Of a DNA stretch of 64,000 bases, positions 18,128 to 26,606 are shown piece by piece. The number at the start of each line of letters is the position of its first letter. Position 1 is the first letter of the stretch. Below the pieces are notes generated by a model. The model worked only from the letters and a program-made list of their open reading frames with translations, had not been told where the DNA came from and searched no databases. The translations under genes and the position numbers were made by a program. Source of the DNA: Brevibacillus_H sp049846925 (GTDB lineage: Bacteria > Bacillota > Bacilli > Brevibacillales > Brevibacillaceae); the NCBI RefSeq assembly GCF_049846925.1, contig NZ_JBNCMT010000015.1, positions 1 to 64,000 of the forward strand. The letters run 5' to 3'.

Positions 18128-18161
18128 GAGTTCTCCAATCTTCAGGATGGAGAACTTTTTC
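18128..18161 (+). terminator. Terminator of cysH-sat
   Basis: AGTTCTCCA / TGGAGAACT stem followed by T-rich sequence, 15 bases after the sat stop. Confidence 0.92.
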
Positions 18162-18195
18162 TTTTTCAACAGGATGAATCTTGACATTATTCTGT

Positions 18196-18216
18196 GAAAA
18201 ACGTCTCGACGTTTTT
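18196..18216. repeat. Dispersed palindrome, copy 1
   Basis: Arms AAAAACGTC and GACGTTTTT surround a two-base centre. A second copy in the opposite orientation lies at 23691-23712 between leuA and leuB. The flank TCTGTG is shared too, so the two are copies rather than chance hairpins. Confidence 0.75.
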
Positions 18217-18271
18217 ACCGAAGTAAATGTCAGATGTTACGCTGAGGTAGCTTGTCATACGCTTGCGGGCA

Positions 18272-18294
18272 ACAAAACGGTTATACCGTTTTGT
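18272..18294. repeat. Perfect 10-bp-arm inverted repeat
   Basis: ACAAAACGGT and ACCGTTTTGT with a TAT centre, in the gene-free stretch before the ilv promoter. There is no T tract next to it, so it is not an obvious terminator. It could be an operator or another small repeat. Confidence 0.6.
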
Positions 18295-18386
18295 GTATCC
18301 GCTTACATGGTATAAATGGCGCCGTAATGCGGTTTTTTACTGAACAATCGTTCGGAAGATTGTCTAATAAAAAGATTTTGATTTGA

Positions 18387-18415
18387 TTGACACCCCATTT
18401 TTACGTAGCTATAAT
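18387..18415 (+). promoter_or_regulatory. Sigma-A promoter of ilvBHC-leuAB
   Basis: Consensus TTGACA (18387-18392) and TATAAT (18410-18415) with a 17-base spacer. Transcription would begin near 18422, giving a leader of about 370 nt that contains the T-box. Confidence 0.9.
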
Positions 18416-18427
18416 CAGTTCAAACAT

Positions 18428-18470
18428 TATTTTCAGACAACAATACACAATTAGAAATTTTCTGAAATGA
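18428..18470 (+). promoter_or_regulatory. Two CodY-like boxes downstream of the ilv promoter
   Basis: TATTTTCAGACAACA (18428-18442) and AATTTTCTGAAATGA (18456-18470) match the CodY consensus AATTTTCWGAAAATT at 11 and 12 of 15 positions. They lie just after the predicted start site, where binding would block transcription when branched-chain amino acids and GTP are high. CodY control of ilv-leu is known in B. subtilis. Confidence 0.65.
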
Positions 18471-18484
18471 TAAATAAAAATAGG

Positions 18485-18771
18485 CATTGATGAGGACTAC
18501 ATTGTTCGCCTCTTCTTCACAGAGAGCCTGGGAAAGATGGGAACCGGGTAAGAATGCGTTCGATAGCTCACCTCTGAGCCGTCTGCTGAAACTGGCATGG
18601 AATGCTGGTAGTAGGTTAGTCCGATTGACACTCGTTATCGTGTCGCAGTCAATTCGACTGCAAGAGATCGGCTGCTGTGAGGTGCCGATGAATTTGGGTG
18701 GTAACGCGAACTCTTTCGCCCCAATAGACATGTGTAATGGTCTGTGGGTGAAAGGGTTTTCATATTTTTTT
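18485..18771 (+). ncRNA. T-box leader, leucine specifier
   Basis: The conserved T-box sequence AATTTGGGTGGTAACGCG lies at 18691-18708. It is followed by a terminator whose stem pairs CTCTTTCGCCC with GGGTGAAAGGG (about 18711-18756) and ends in a T tract at 18765-18771. Stem I carries the specifier CTC (Leu) at 18567-18569, in the context GATAG-CTC-ACCTCTGAG. Uncharged tRNA-Leu should stabilise the antiterminator and open the ilv-leu operon. A specifier other than Leu is unlikely given the operon. Confidence 0.93.
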
Positions 18772-18793
18772 GGGGGAAGAGGAGGAGAGAATC

Positions 18794-20527
18794 ATGAGTG
18801 TTGAGGCTGCCGAATTAACAAGTAAGAAGGACGTTCCCAATATGGGAATCGGGGAAGTGTTGACTGGTGCTGAAATTATGCTCCGCTGTCTCATTTTGGA
18901 GCAAACCGAGTTTGTGTTTGGATACCCTGGGGGGGCTGTGCTGCCGATTTACGATTCGCTGTACAGCAGTCATCTCAATCACGTACTCACCAGACACGAG
19001 CAAGGGGCCATCCATGCGGCTGACGGATATGCTCGGGCAACAGGAAGACCGGGTGTCGTAATTGCAACATCAGGCCCGGGGGCAACCAATTTGGTAACCG
19101 GAATTGCTACCGCTCAGATGGACTCCGTACCGCTTGTCTGTATTACAGGCAATGTTCCGCAAAACCTAATTGGTACAGATGCTTTTCAGGAAGCAAACAT
19201 TACAGGGATTACGCTTCCGATCACCAAGCATAATTACTTTGTTCGAGATGTTCGTGATCTCGCCAAGATCATCAAGGAAGCATTCCATATAGCAACAACA
19301 GGACGTCCAGGACCTGTGCTTGTGGATATTCCAAAGGACGTAAGCAATGCCAAATGTGTTTTTGAATATCCAGATAGCGTCCAAATCCGTGGCTATAAAG
19401 AAACGCATGTGCCTACAGATGAAAGTATTCAGGAATTCATTTCAGCCATTTCCGGTGCAAAGAAACCTGTAATTATGGCGGGTGGAGGCATCATGGCAGC
19501 GAATGCACATGCTGAATTGCAAGAATTCGCTGAAAAATCAAGAATTCCGGTAATTAACACCTTCATGGGATTAGGTGGTTTCCCTGGTACTCACGAATTG
19601 GCATTAGGAATGCCAGGTATGCACGGTAGCTATGCTGCGAATCATGCTCTTTTGCAAGCAGACTGTGTCATTGCATTGGGAGCACGCTTTGATGACCGGA
19701 TTACGATGGGACGCACCAAAGATTTTGCTCCCAATGCACGCATCGTCCATGTAGACATCGATCCTGCCGAGCTTGGCAAAAACGTTAATACGTATGTGAA
19801 AGTTACGGGTGACGTAAAAAGTACACTACAAAAAGCACTGCCACACGTAGCAGCATGTGATTCGGATGAGTGGATCAAACAATTGGCCAAGTGGAAAGCA
19901 GAGATTCCGTATCGTTATGCAAAAGGTGAAATGCTGAAGCCACAGGAAGTCATTGAACACTTGTACGAAACAACCAAGGGAGAAGCAATCGTAACCACTG
20001 ACGTTGGACAGCATCAGATGTGGGTCGCACAATATTACAAGTTCCAAAATGCACGTTCTCTGATCTCATCAGGCGGACTTGGCACGATGGGATTTGGTTT
20101 CCCTGCAGCAATCGGTGCGCAGTTTGCCTATCCAGAACGTACTGTTATTGCTGTCGTAGGAGATGGCGGCTTCCAAATGACAAATCAGGAGCTGGCAATT
20201 GCCGCACAATTCAATTTGCCAATCAAGATCGCTATCATCAACAACCAGTGCCTTGGAATGGTGCGTCAGTGGCAACAGATCTTTTACAAAAAACGGTACA
20301 GCCAGGTTGATCTGACATTCAGCCCTGACTACCTGAAACTCGCAGAAGCGTTTGGGGTGAAGGGGTTGCGTGCCACTACGCTGGAAGAGGCAAAAGCAGT
20401 ATGGGCTGAAGCACTTGCCCATGATGGTCCTGTTGTAATCGACTTCCAGGTAGAGAGCGAAGAGAGCGTATTCCCGATGGTTGCACCGGGGAACACATTA
20501 GATCAAATGGTTATGGGGGATGAATAA
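18794..20527 (+). CDS. ilvB: Acetolactate synthase large subunit
   Basis: 577-aa ThDP enzyme; it condenses pyruvate to acetolactate, or with 2-oxobutyrate to acetohydroxybutyrate, at the head of Val/Leu/Ile synthesis. The activating Glu lies in RHEQGAIHAADGYARATG. The ThDP-Mg site GDGGFQMTNQEL and the FAD-domain GMPGMHG motif are present. Start ATG 18794 is 7 bases after GGAGGA; upstream in-frame codons fall inside the leader. Its stop is immediately followed by the small-subunit ATG. Confidence 0.96.
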   Translation: MSVEAAELTSKKDVPNMGIGEVLTGAEIMLRCLILEQTEFVFGYPGGAVLPIYDSLYSSHLNHVLTRHEQGAIHAADGYARATGRPGVVIATSGPGATNLVTGIATAQMDSVPLVCITGNVPQNLIGTDAFQEANITGITLPITKHNYFVRDVRDLAKIIKEAFHIATTGRPGPVLVDIPKDVSNAKCVFEYPDSVQIRGYKETHVPTDESIQEFISAISGAKKPVIMAGGGIMAANAHAELQEFAEKSRIPVINTFMGLGGFPGTHELALGMPGMHGSYAANHALLQADCVIALGARFDDRITMGRTKDFAPNARIVHVDIDPAELGKNVNTYVKVTGDVKSTLQKALPHVAACDSDEWIKQLAKWKAEIPYRYAKGEMLKPQEVIEHLYETTKGEAIVTTDVGQHQMWVAQYYKFQNARSLISSGGLGTMGFGFPAAIGAQFAYPERTVIAVVGDGGFQMTNQELAIAAQFNLPIKIAIINNQCLGMVRQWQQIFYKKRYSQVDLTFSPDYLKLAEAFGVKGLRATTLEEAKAVWAEALAHDGPVVIDFQVESEESVFPMVAPGNTLDQMVMGDE

Positions 20528-21028
20528 ATGCAACAGCATACGCTTGCCGTACATGTAAATGATCATCCTGGTGTACTGACCCGAGTTGCCAATCTATTCG
20601 GACAAAGAGGCTTTAACATCGACAGCATTACCGTCGGGGCTTCCGAACAAAAAGGACTTTCCCGCATGATTATCACGACAGGCGGGGATGAGCAACAGCT
20701 TGATCAACTGATGAAACAGCTTGTTAAGTTGATTGACGTCATTTCTGTTACGAATTTGAGCCAGGATGCAATGGTCTCCCGTGAATTGGCTCTCATCAAG
20801 GTAGATGCCACTCCCAGTCAACGAGCAGAGATCAATGGCATTGTCGAGCCATTCCGTGCCACGATTGTTGACATTGGACCGACATCACTCATTATTCAAG
20901 CGACAGGAGATTCAGACAAGATCGATGCCTTGCTGGTTCTTCTTCAACCGTACGGTATCCGTGAATTGACTCGCACGGGTTCCATGGCAATGGCAAGAAG
21001 CATTGTATCTCAAACAGTGAACGCTTAA
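20528..21028 (+). CDS. ilvH: Acetolactate synthase small (regulatory) subunit
   Basis: 166 aa with an N-terminal ACT domain (HTLAVHVNDHPGVLTRVANL) that binds valine for feedback inhibition, and a C-terminal second domain (about 80-166). It abuts ilvB with no gap, implying translational coupling and a fixed subunit ratio. Confidence 0.96.
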   Translation: MQQHTLAVHVNDHPGVLTRVANLFGQRGFNIDSITVGASEQKGLSRMIITTGGDEQQLDQLMKQLVKLIDVISVTNLSQDAMVSRELALIKVDATPSQRAEINGIVEPFRATIVDIGPTSLIIQATGDSDKIDALLVLLQPYGIRELTRTGSMAMARSIVSQTVNA

Positions 21029-21086
21029 AACAAACCAATACCTATCCAAACAAAAATAGCTGGTCAAAACAGAGGAGGAATCATCC

Positions 21087-22103
21087 ATGGTAAAAATGTA
21101 TTACGAAGCAGACGTAAATAAATCGGCACTATACGGAAAAACAATCGCAATCATCGGCTATGGCAGCCAGGGCCATGCGCAAGCGCAGAACCTGCGTGAC
21201 AGCGGACTAAAAGTTGTCATCGGTCTTCGCCCAGGAAAGTCATGGGATCAAGCGCAAAAGGACGGATTTGAGGTTTACACGGTAGCGGAAGCAACTCAGC
21301 AGGCAGACGTGATTCAAATCCTGATGCCGGATGAAAGACAAGCGCAAGTCTATCGTGAAGAGATTGCACCGAATCTTCGTTCAGGCTCAGCATTGGTATT
21401 CTCTCACGGGTTCAATATTCACTATGGTCAAATCGTTGCACCAAATGATGTAGATGTACTCATGGTGGCACCAAAAAGCCCAGGCCATCTCGTTCGCCGT
21501 ACGTATACTGAAGGCTTTGGTGTACCTGGACTTCTTGCAGTTCATCAGGATAAGACCGGCAAAGCATACGAAATCGGCTTGGCGTATGCGAGCGGCATTG
21601 GATGTACACGTGCAGGGGTTATCGAGACTACTTTCCGTGAAGAAACTGAGACTGATTTGTTCGGTGAGCAAGCAGTTCTTTGCGGTGGCGCAACCGAATT
21701 GGTGAAAGCTGGCTTTGATACATTGGTTGAAGCAGGCTATCGCCCTGAAATCGCCTATTTCGAATGTTTGCACGAGTTGAAATTGATTGTTGACCTGATG
21801 TATGAAGGCGGTCTTGCTCGTATGCGTTACTCCATCAGCGATACAGCAGAGTATGGTGACTACAGCACAGGACGCCGTATCATCACTGATGAGACTCGTA
21901 AGGAAATGAAGAAAGTACTTGCGGAAATTCAAGATGGTACTTTCGCACGCAACTGGATCCTGGAAAACCAGGCGAATCGACCGGGCTTCAACGCTCGTCG
22001 CCGTTTGGAAGCTGAGCATGGCATTGAGCAAGTAGGCGGCAAGCTGCGTGACATGATGGCGTGGATCAAGAAAGAAGAGAAAACAGAAGCATCTGTTAAA
22101 TAA
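21087..22103 (+). CDS. ilvC: Ketol-acid reductoisomerase, class I
   Basis: 338 aa. Isomerises and reduces acetolactate/acetohydroxybutyrate to dihydroxy acids with NADPH. The Rossmann motif GYGSQGHAQAQNLRDSG is at the N-terminus, and the DLFGEQAVLCGG metal-site helix is in the C-terminal knotted domain. The length is that of the short bacterial class. 58 bases after ilvH with a GAGGAGGAATC ribosome-binding site. ilvD is not in the window. Confidence 0.97.
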   Translation: MVKMYYEADVNKSALYGKTIAIIGYGSQGHAQAQNLRDSGLKVVIGLRPGKSWDQAQKDGFEVYTVAEATQQADVIQILMPDERQAQVYREEIAPNLRSGSALVFSHGFNIHYGQIVAPNDVDVLMVAPKSPGHLVRRTYTEGFGVPGLLAVHQDKTGKAYEIGLAYASGIGCTRAGVIETTFREETETDLFGEQAVLCGGATELVKAGFDTLVEAGYRPEIAYFECLHELKLIVDLMYEGGLARMRYSISDTAEYGDYSTGRRIITDETRKEMKKVLAEIQDGTFARNWILENQANRPGFNARRRLEAEHGIEQVGGKLRDMMAWIKKEEKTEASVK

Positions 22104-22135
22104 AAAGGGATGAATTATTCTGGAGGAGGAGAGCA

Positions 22136-23674
22136 ATGCGAACCATAGAGATTTTTGATACCACATTGCGTGACGGAGAACAATCGCCCGGTGTCAATTT
22201 AAGCACGAATGAAAAGGTGGAAATCGCCTTGCAACTAGAGAAACTGGGCATTTCAAGGATCGAAGCCGGATTTGCGGCTGCCTCCCCAGGAGATTTACGT
22301 TCCGTGGCAGAGGTCGCAAAGCGAGTCAAACATGCAACGGTAGTCAGTCTGGCACGTTCTCATCAAAATGATATTGATAAGGCATACGAGGCTTTGCGGG
22401 GGGCACAAAATGCCTGCCTGCATGTCTTCCTTGCTACTTCGCCTATCCATATGGAATACAAGCTGCGGATGAGTAAAGAACAGGTCGTGGAGAGAGCAGT
22501 CGCTGCGGTCAGCTACGCCAAAAAGTATTTCCAAGAGGTTGAGTTCTCGGCAGAAGATGCGGGCCGTTCTGAAATTCCATTTCTCGCTGAAGTAGTGGAA
22601 GCTGTCATCAAGGCAGGAGCGACGATCGTCAATTTACCTGATACGGTTGGGTATTTGACGCCGTATGAATATGGAAACATCTTCCGTGAAATGAGAAACC
22701 GTGTACCGAACATCGATAAGGTGAAATTGAGCTGTCACTGTCATGATGATCTTGGGATGGCGGTAGCCAACAGTCTCGCAGCGATTGAAGCGGGAGCGAC
22801 GCAAGTGGAGGGAACCATCAACGGAATCGGCGAGCGTGCTGGCAATGCTGCCCTTGAAGAAGTGGCGCTGGCCTTGGAGACGAGAAAAGACGCCTATCAG
22901 GCAACCACTCGTCTGCAACTGAAGGAAATTGCCAGAACGAGCCAGTTGGTAAGCCGTTTGACGGGTATGATCGTGCCTGGCAACAAGGCAATTGTGGGGG
23001 CGAATGCCTATGCACATGAATCGGGAATTCATCAGGATGGCGTGTTGAAGAACAAGACCACCTATGAAATCATCACCCCGGAAAGTGTCGGCTTCAAGTC
23101 CAATCTGTTGGTGCTTGGCAAACATTCAGGACGCCATGCCTTTAAGGATAAGCTTGCAGAATTGGGCATTACGCTTGATGCACAAGAGGTTGATAAAGCA
23201 TTTGCTGCCTTCAAGGAACTGTGCGACAAGAAAAAGGAAGTTAGCGACAGCGATATTCTCGCCTTGCTTGATGCGAAGCTTGTGGAAGGAACAGAAAGCT
23301 ACAAACTGGAGTCCGTTCAGCTTTCGTATGGCAATCTCTCGATGCCAACTGCCAGTGTGCGACTGGTTCGAAACGACGGTCAGGTTTACGAAGAGGCAGC
23401 TTGTGGCAACGGTTCTGTCGATTCGATCTACAAAGCGATTGACCGTGCAACGGGTGAGGAAGTCACCTTGACTGATTATAAAATTGTCTCCGTTACACAT
23501 GGCAAAGATGCATTGGGCGAAGTTTTCGTTCGCTTGCAACAAGATGGACTTTCCGTTCAAGGGCGGGGAGTCAGCACAGATGTACTGGAAGCAAGTGCAA
23601 TCGCTTATGTGAGGGCAATCAATAAAATCATTGAACGGCGGGGAGAGTCGCTAGTAGCAAGTGCCGCTGAGTAA
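22136..23674 (+). CDS. leuA: 2-isopropylmalate synthase
   Basis: 512 aa. Condenses acetyl-CoA with 2-oxoisovalerate, the committed step to leucine. The catalytic TIM barrel has DTTLRDGEQSPGVNLS at the N-terminus, metal ligands in SCHCHDDLGMAV, and NGIGERAGNA. The last ~120 residues form the LeuA allosteric dimerisation domain, where leucine binds. Ribosome-binding site GGAGGAGGAG; 32 bases after ilvC. Confidence 0.96.
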   Translation: MRTIEIFDTTLRDGEQSPGVNLSTNEKVEIALQLEKLGISRIEAGFAAASPGDLRSVAEVAKRVKHATVVSLARSHQNDIDKAYEALRGAQNACLHVFLATSPIHMEYKLRMSKEQVVERAVAAVSYAKKYFQEVEFSAEDAGRSEIPFLAEVVEAVIKAGATIVNLPDTVGYLTPYEYGNIFREMRNRVPNIDKVKLSCHCHDDLGMAVANSLAAIEAGATQVEGTINGIGERAGNAALEEVALALETRKDAYQATTRLQLKEIARTSQLVSRLTGMIVPGNKAIVGANAYAHESGIHQDGVLKNKTTYEIITPESVGFKSNLLVLGKHSGRHAFKDKLAELGITLDAQEVDKAFAAFKELCDKKKEVSDSDILALLDAKLVEGTESYKLESVQLSYGNLSMPTASVRLVRNDGQVYEEAACGNGSVDSIYKAIDRATGEEVTLTDYKIVSVTHGKDALGEVFVRLQQDGLSVQGRGVSTDVLEASAIAYVRAINKIIERRGESLVASAAE

Positions 23675-23690
23675 CTTGGTTGTGAATTAT

Positions 23691-23712
23691 GAAAAACGTC
23701 GAGACGTTTTTC
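23691..23712. repeat. Dispersed palindrome, copy 2
   Basis: Arms GAAAAACGTC and GACGTTTTTC with a two-base centre begin 17 bases after the leuA stop. It is the inverted copy of the palindrome at 18196-18216. In the transcript it would form a stable hairpin between leuA and leuB with a U-rich 3' arm, so it could weaken read-through or protect the upstream mRNA end. Confidence 0.8.
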
Positions 23713-23813
23713 ACAGAAAAAGAGATCAGAAATAGAAACGGGATAAGAGTGAAGAAACCGGAATCGATCGGATGAATCATCAAAATTACTGACGAAAGAA
23801 GAGCGGGATGAGG

Positions 23814-24896
23814 ATGAAAAAAACATATACGGTTGCTGTTCTGCCAGGGGACGGAATTGGTCCGGAAATCGTAGCAGAAGCGGTCAAAGTGATGGAAGTA
23901 GTAGCAGAGCAATCGGGTGTCACCATTCAATTTACGTATGGAAAAATTGGTGGGGTGGCGATCGATGAAGAAGGCACCCCGCTGCCGGAAGAAACAGTGA
24001 AACTTGCCAAGGAAGCAGATGCGGTGCTGCTTGGTGCAGTAGGTGGACCGAAGTGGGACCAGAATCCAGGGCATCTGCGCCCGGAGGCAGGACTGCTCGG
24101 GATACGCAAAGCACTTCATTTGTTTGCGAACCTGCGCCCTGCGAACATGCACCCAAGTCTGGTAGATGCCTCTTCGCTCAAACCGGAGATTGTGGCAGGA
24201 GTAGACCTGATTGTCGTTCGTGAACTGACAGGCGGAATCTACTTTGGCGAAAAAAATCGCTATACGAACGAGCAAGGCCGTGAAGTTGCGTCCGATCAGT
24301 TGATCTATGATGAAGCGGAGATCGAACGGATTATTCGTACCTCCTTTGAAATTGCAAGGAAACGCAAAAAGCAGCTCGTCTCTGTTGACAAAGCAAACGT
24401 ACTGGAAAGCTCACGCTTGTGGCGCAAGGTGGCAGACCGAATTTGTCAGGACTATCCCGATGTGGAGTTGTCCCATATGCTGGTTGACTCTTGTGCGATG
24501 CAGCTTGTTCGTGCGCCCAAACAGTTCGATGTCATTGTGACGGAGAATATGTTCGGGGATATTTTAAGTGATGAAGCAGCGATGTTAACAGGTTCCATCG
24601 GGATGCTGGCATCGGCAAGTTTGGGGGAAGGAAGCTTCGGCTTATATGAACCGGTTCATGGTTCAGCTCCCGATATTGCAGGACGAGGAATCGCCAATCC
24701 ACTAGCGACCATTCTGTCAGCTGCCATGTTGCTTCGACATTCCCTGGGACTTGACGAAGCGGCAGATCGAATAGAGAAAGCCGTATGGTCCGTGTTGGAC
24801 GCTGGACATCGCACAGGCGATATTGCGGTTGATCGAAGTACTGCGATCGGAACGATAGAAATGGGAAAACTTGTCTTGACGGAGCTTGGACAATAG
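23814..24896 (+). CDS. leuB: 3-isopropylmalate dehydrogenase
   Basis: 360 aa. NAD-dependent oxidative decarboxylation of 3-isopropylmalate. The motifs LPGDGIGPE, RELTGGIYFGEKNR and VHGSAPDIAGRGIANP are typical. ATG 23814 gives the family-like MKKTYTVAVLPGDG; ATG 23808 is also possible, and the ribosome-binding site is weak in both cases. The gap after leuA is 139 bases, unusually wide inside an operon, and contains the palindrome. It is the last gene of the unit; leuC and leuD do not follow. Confidence 0.95.
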   Translation: MKKTYTVAVLPGDGIGPEIVAEAVKVMEVVAEQSGVTIQFTYGKIGGVAIDEEGTPLPEETVKLAKEADAVLLGAVGGPKWDQNPGHLRPEAGLLGIRKALHLFANLRPANMHPSLVDASSLKPEIVAGVDLIVVRELTGGIYFGEKNRYTNEQGREVASDQLIYDEAEIERIIRTSFEIARKRKKQLVSVDKANVLESSRLWRKVADRICQDYPDVELSHMLVDSCAMQLVRAPKQFDVIVTENMFGDILSDEAAMLTGSIGMLASASLGEGSFGLYEPVHGSAPDIAGRGIANPLATILSAAMLLRHSLGLDEAADRIEKAVWSVLDAGHRTGDIAVDRSTAIGTIEMGKLVLTELGQ

Positions 24897-24916
24897 GTAT
24901 ATAGTAATGTTGCATT

Positions 24917-24957
24917 GATATACCCTCTCTATTAATAGAGAGGGTATATCTTTTTTT
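24917..24957 (+). terminator. Terminator of the ilv-leu operon
   Basis: A near-perfect palindrome (GATATACCCTCTCT ... AGAGAGGGTATATC) followed by seven T residues. It shows that the operon ends at leuB. Confidence 0.95.
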
Positions 24958-25049
24958 AAAAGCGACATTGTGATATTTAGCTTGTAATCGCTGCGGAATA
25001 CATTGAGAATCGTATCTATTGCTATGATGAACGGGAAGTGGAGAAGGGT

Positions 25050-26426
25050 ATGGTTTCAAGCGGATTTATCATCGGTTTTAGTTTGATATTGTTGCTGACG
25101 GTTTGGACAGGGATCGCTGCTAAACGGCAAATTCATAGAGCGAGTGATTTCACCAATGCAAGCGGAACACTTCGAGTAGGTACCGTAATGGGGGCGCTGG
25201 TTGGCGGGTTTGTTGGAGGAACATCGATTATTGGAACGGGAGAAATGGCCTTTCGCCATGGATTGACGGCGGTCTGGTTTACCCTGGGGGGAGGCGTAGC
25301 TATTATCCTGCTTGGGGTGTTTGCAGGGCAACTTCGAGATATGCAAGTAGAGACACTTCCGGCACTGGTGGGTAAGATGCATGGTCAGACAGCCCAACTG
25401 GGAGCCAGTATTTTTTTGTCTCTTGGGATGTTCATTCAATTAATTGCGCAAATTCTTGCTGCTCTTCCCATGCTTTCTATGTTTGGACAAGGGAGAGTAG
25501 CTATCCTGGCGATCGTTCCTGCCGTGTTAATTATGGCATATGTTTTATTTGGAGGATTCATTGGGGCAAGTCAGGTTGGATCATTGAAAACCGTTCTGCT
25601 GGTAACCCTTCTAGCGGGAACCGGAATCTATCTTGCTTATGATTTGTCGATTTCTACGTATCAGAAGTGGTACATGGAAGGTAGACTATCTTTGGCTCCT
25701 GACGGTGCGGGTTCCGCTTGGGCGCAAGGTGGTGCGATGTTGATCGGCATTTTTTCAACACAAGCATACTTGCAGCCAGTGTTTGCAGCGAAGAGTACAA
25801 GAGATGCGCAAAACGCCTCTTTTATTGCCGGATTGATCATTATCATTCTTGGTTTGTTGAGTACGTGGATCGGCATGTTTATGCATGAACAAGATCCCCA
25901 ATTGCCGCCGCGTCATGCCATCACTCAATTTTTCTTGGACTATACGCCTGCCTGGGTAGGGGGAACTGCTTATGGCGTCATCTTGCTTTCGGTTGTCATG
26001 ACGGGTGCAGCCTTAGCTTTAAGCATCGGCACGATTATGAATCAGGATGTGATCCAGCGCTATACCGATAGATTCCGACGAGAGAGGGACAAACTTGGAT
26101 TGTCCCGTCTGTTTATCTTCCTCTCCATTCTTCTCGCCTACCTGATCGTTTGTACCAGTGAGAATTCATTGATATTGGAATGGGCGTTTTTGTCCATGAC
26201 ATTGAGAGGTGTTACGCTGTTTTTTCCTATCATGGCATATTTGTTGAAGTTCGGAGCAGTTGATCCTAGGTGGGCAACATTCAGCATCTGGGGAGCGCCT
26301 ATCGGTTCACTTGTGTGGACATGGACGTTATTTCCTGTAACGGGAATTGATCCATTTTATATCGGAGGAACGGTTAGTTTGTTAGGTTTACTTATCGGCA
26401 AGTGGGCAAAGAGGATTGGAAAGTAA
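25050..26426 (+). CDS. Sodium:solute symporter family transporter
   Basis: 458-aa polytopic membrane protein of the SSF family with about 13 predicted membrane segments. The first helices carry the small-residue-rich GALVGGFVGGTSIIGTGEMA typical of SSF TM1-TM2. Family substrates range from pantothenate to proline and short carboxylates; the sequence alone does not decide. ATG 25050 is used because GGAG lies 6 bases upstream. It stands alone between two terminators, so it is not part of the leucine operon. Confidence 0.82.
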   Translation: MVSSGFIIGFSLILLLTVWTGIAAKRQIHRASDFTNASGTLRVGTVMGALVGGFVGGTSIIGTGEMAFRHGLTAVWFTLGGGVAIILLGVFAGQLRDMQVETLPALVGKMHGQTAQLGASIFLSLGMFIQLIAQILAALPMLSMFGQGRVAILAIVPAVLIMAYVLFGGFIGASQVGSLKTVLLVTLLAGTGIYLAYDLSISTYQKWYMEGRLSLAPDGAGSAWAQGGAMLIGIFSTQAYLQPVFAAKSTRDAQNASFIAGLIIIILGLLSTWIGMFMHEQDPQLPPRHAITQFFLDYTPAWVGGTAYGVILLSVVMTGAALALSIGTIMNQDVIQRYTDRFRRERDKLGLSRLFIFLSILLAYLIVCTSENSLILEWAFLSMTLRGVTLFFPIMAYLLKFGAVDPRWATFSIWGAPIGSLVWTWTLFPVTGIDPFYIGGTVSLLGLLIGKWAKRIGK

Positions 26427-26438
26427 TATCTTGTTAGA

Positions 26439-26496
26439 AGGGTCAGTCCCCCAAAGAACGTAAGCATTACCGTTACTTAGGGACGACCCTATTTTT
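26439..26496 (+). terminator. Terminator after the symporter gene
   Basis: AGGGTCAGTCCC and GGGACGACCCT arms with a ~34-base loop, followed by ATTTTT. It separates the chromosomal backbone from the respiratory island. Confidence 0.75.
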
Positions 26497-26606
26497 ATGT
26501 CCATTAAAATTCATATAATTATCCTTTTTACATAGGTAATATAGGCCTTATATTCAGTATGGTATAAGGGAAGGTGTAAGGAACACTAGGTTAGGAGTTA
26601 GAACAG

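Noticed and set aside
18487..18804. Open frame through the ilv leader
   Set aside because: It coincides with the T-box stems and T-box sequence; the region is structured RNA.
21387..22166. 259-codon minus-strand frame over ilvC
   Set aside because: Cysteine- and histidine-rich low-plausibility translation produced by the codon bias of ilvC; no start signals.
22634..23125. 163-codon minus-strand frame over leuA
   Set aside because: Shadow of the coding strand; composition unlike a real protein.
23814..24896. Possible leuCD fusion or truncated leuC near leuB
   Set aside because: The sequence after leuB is a terminator followed by a symporter; no aconitase-family motif is present.
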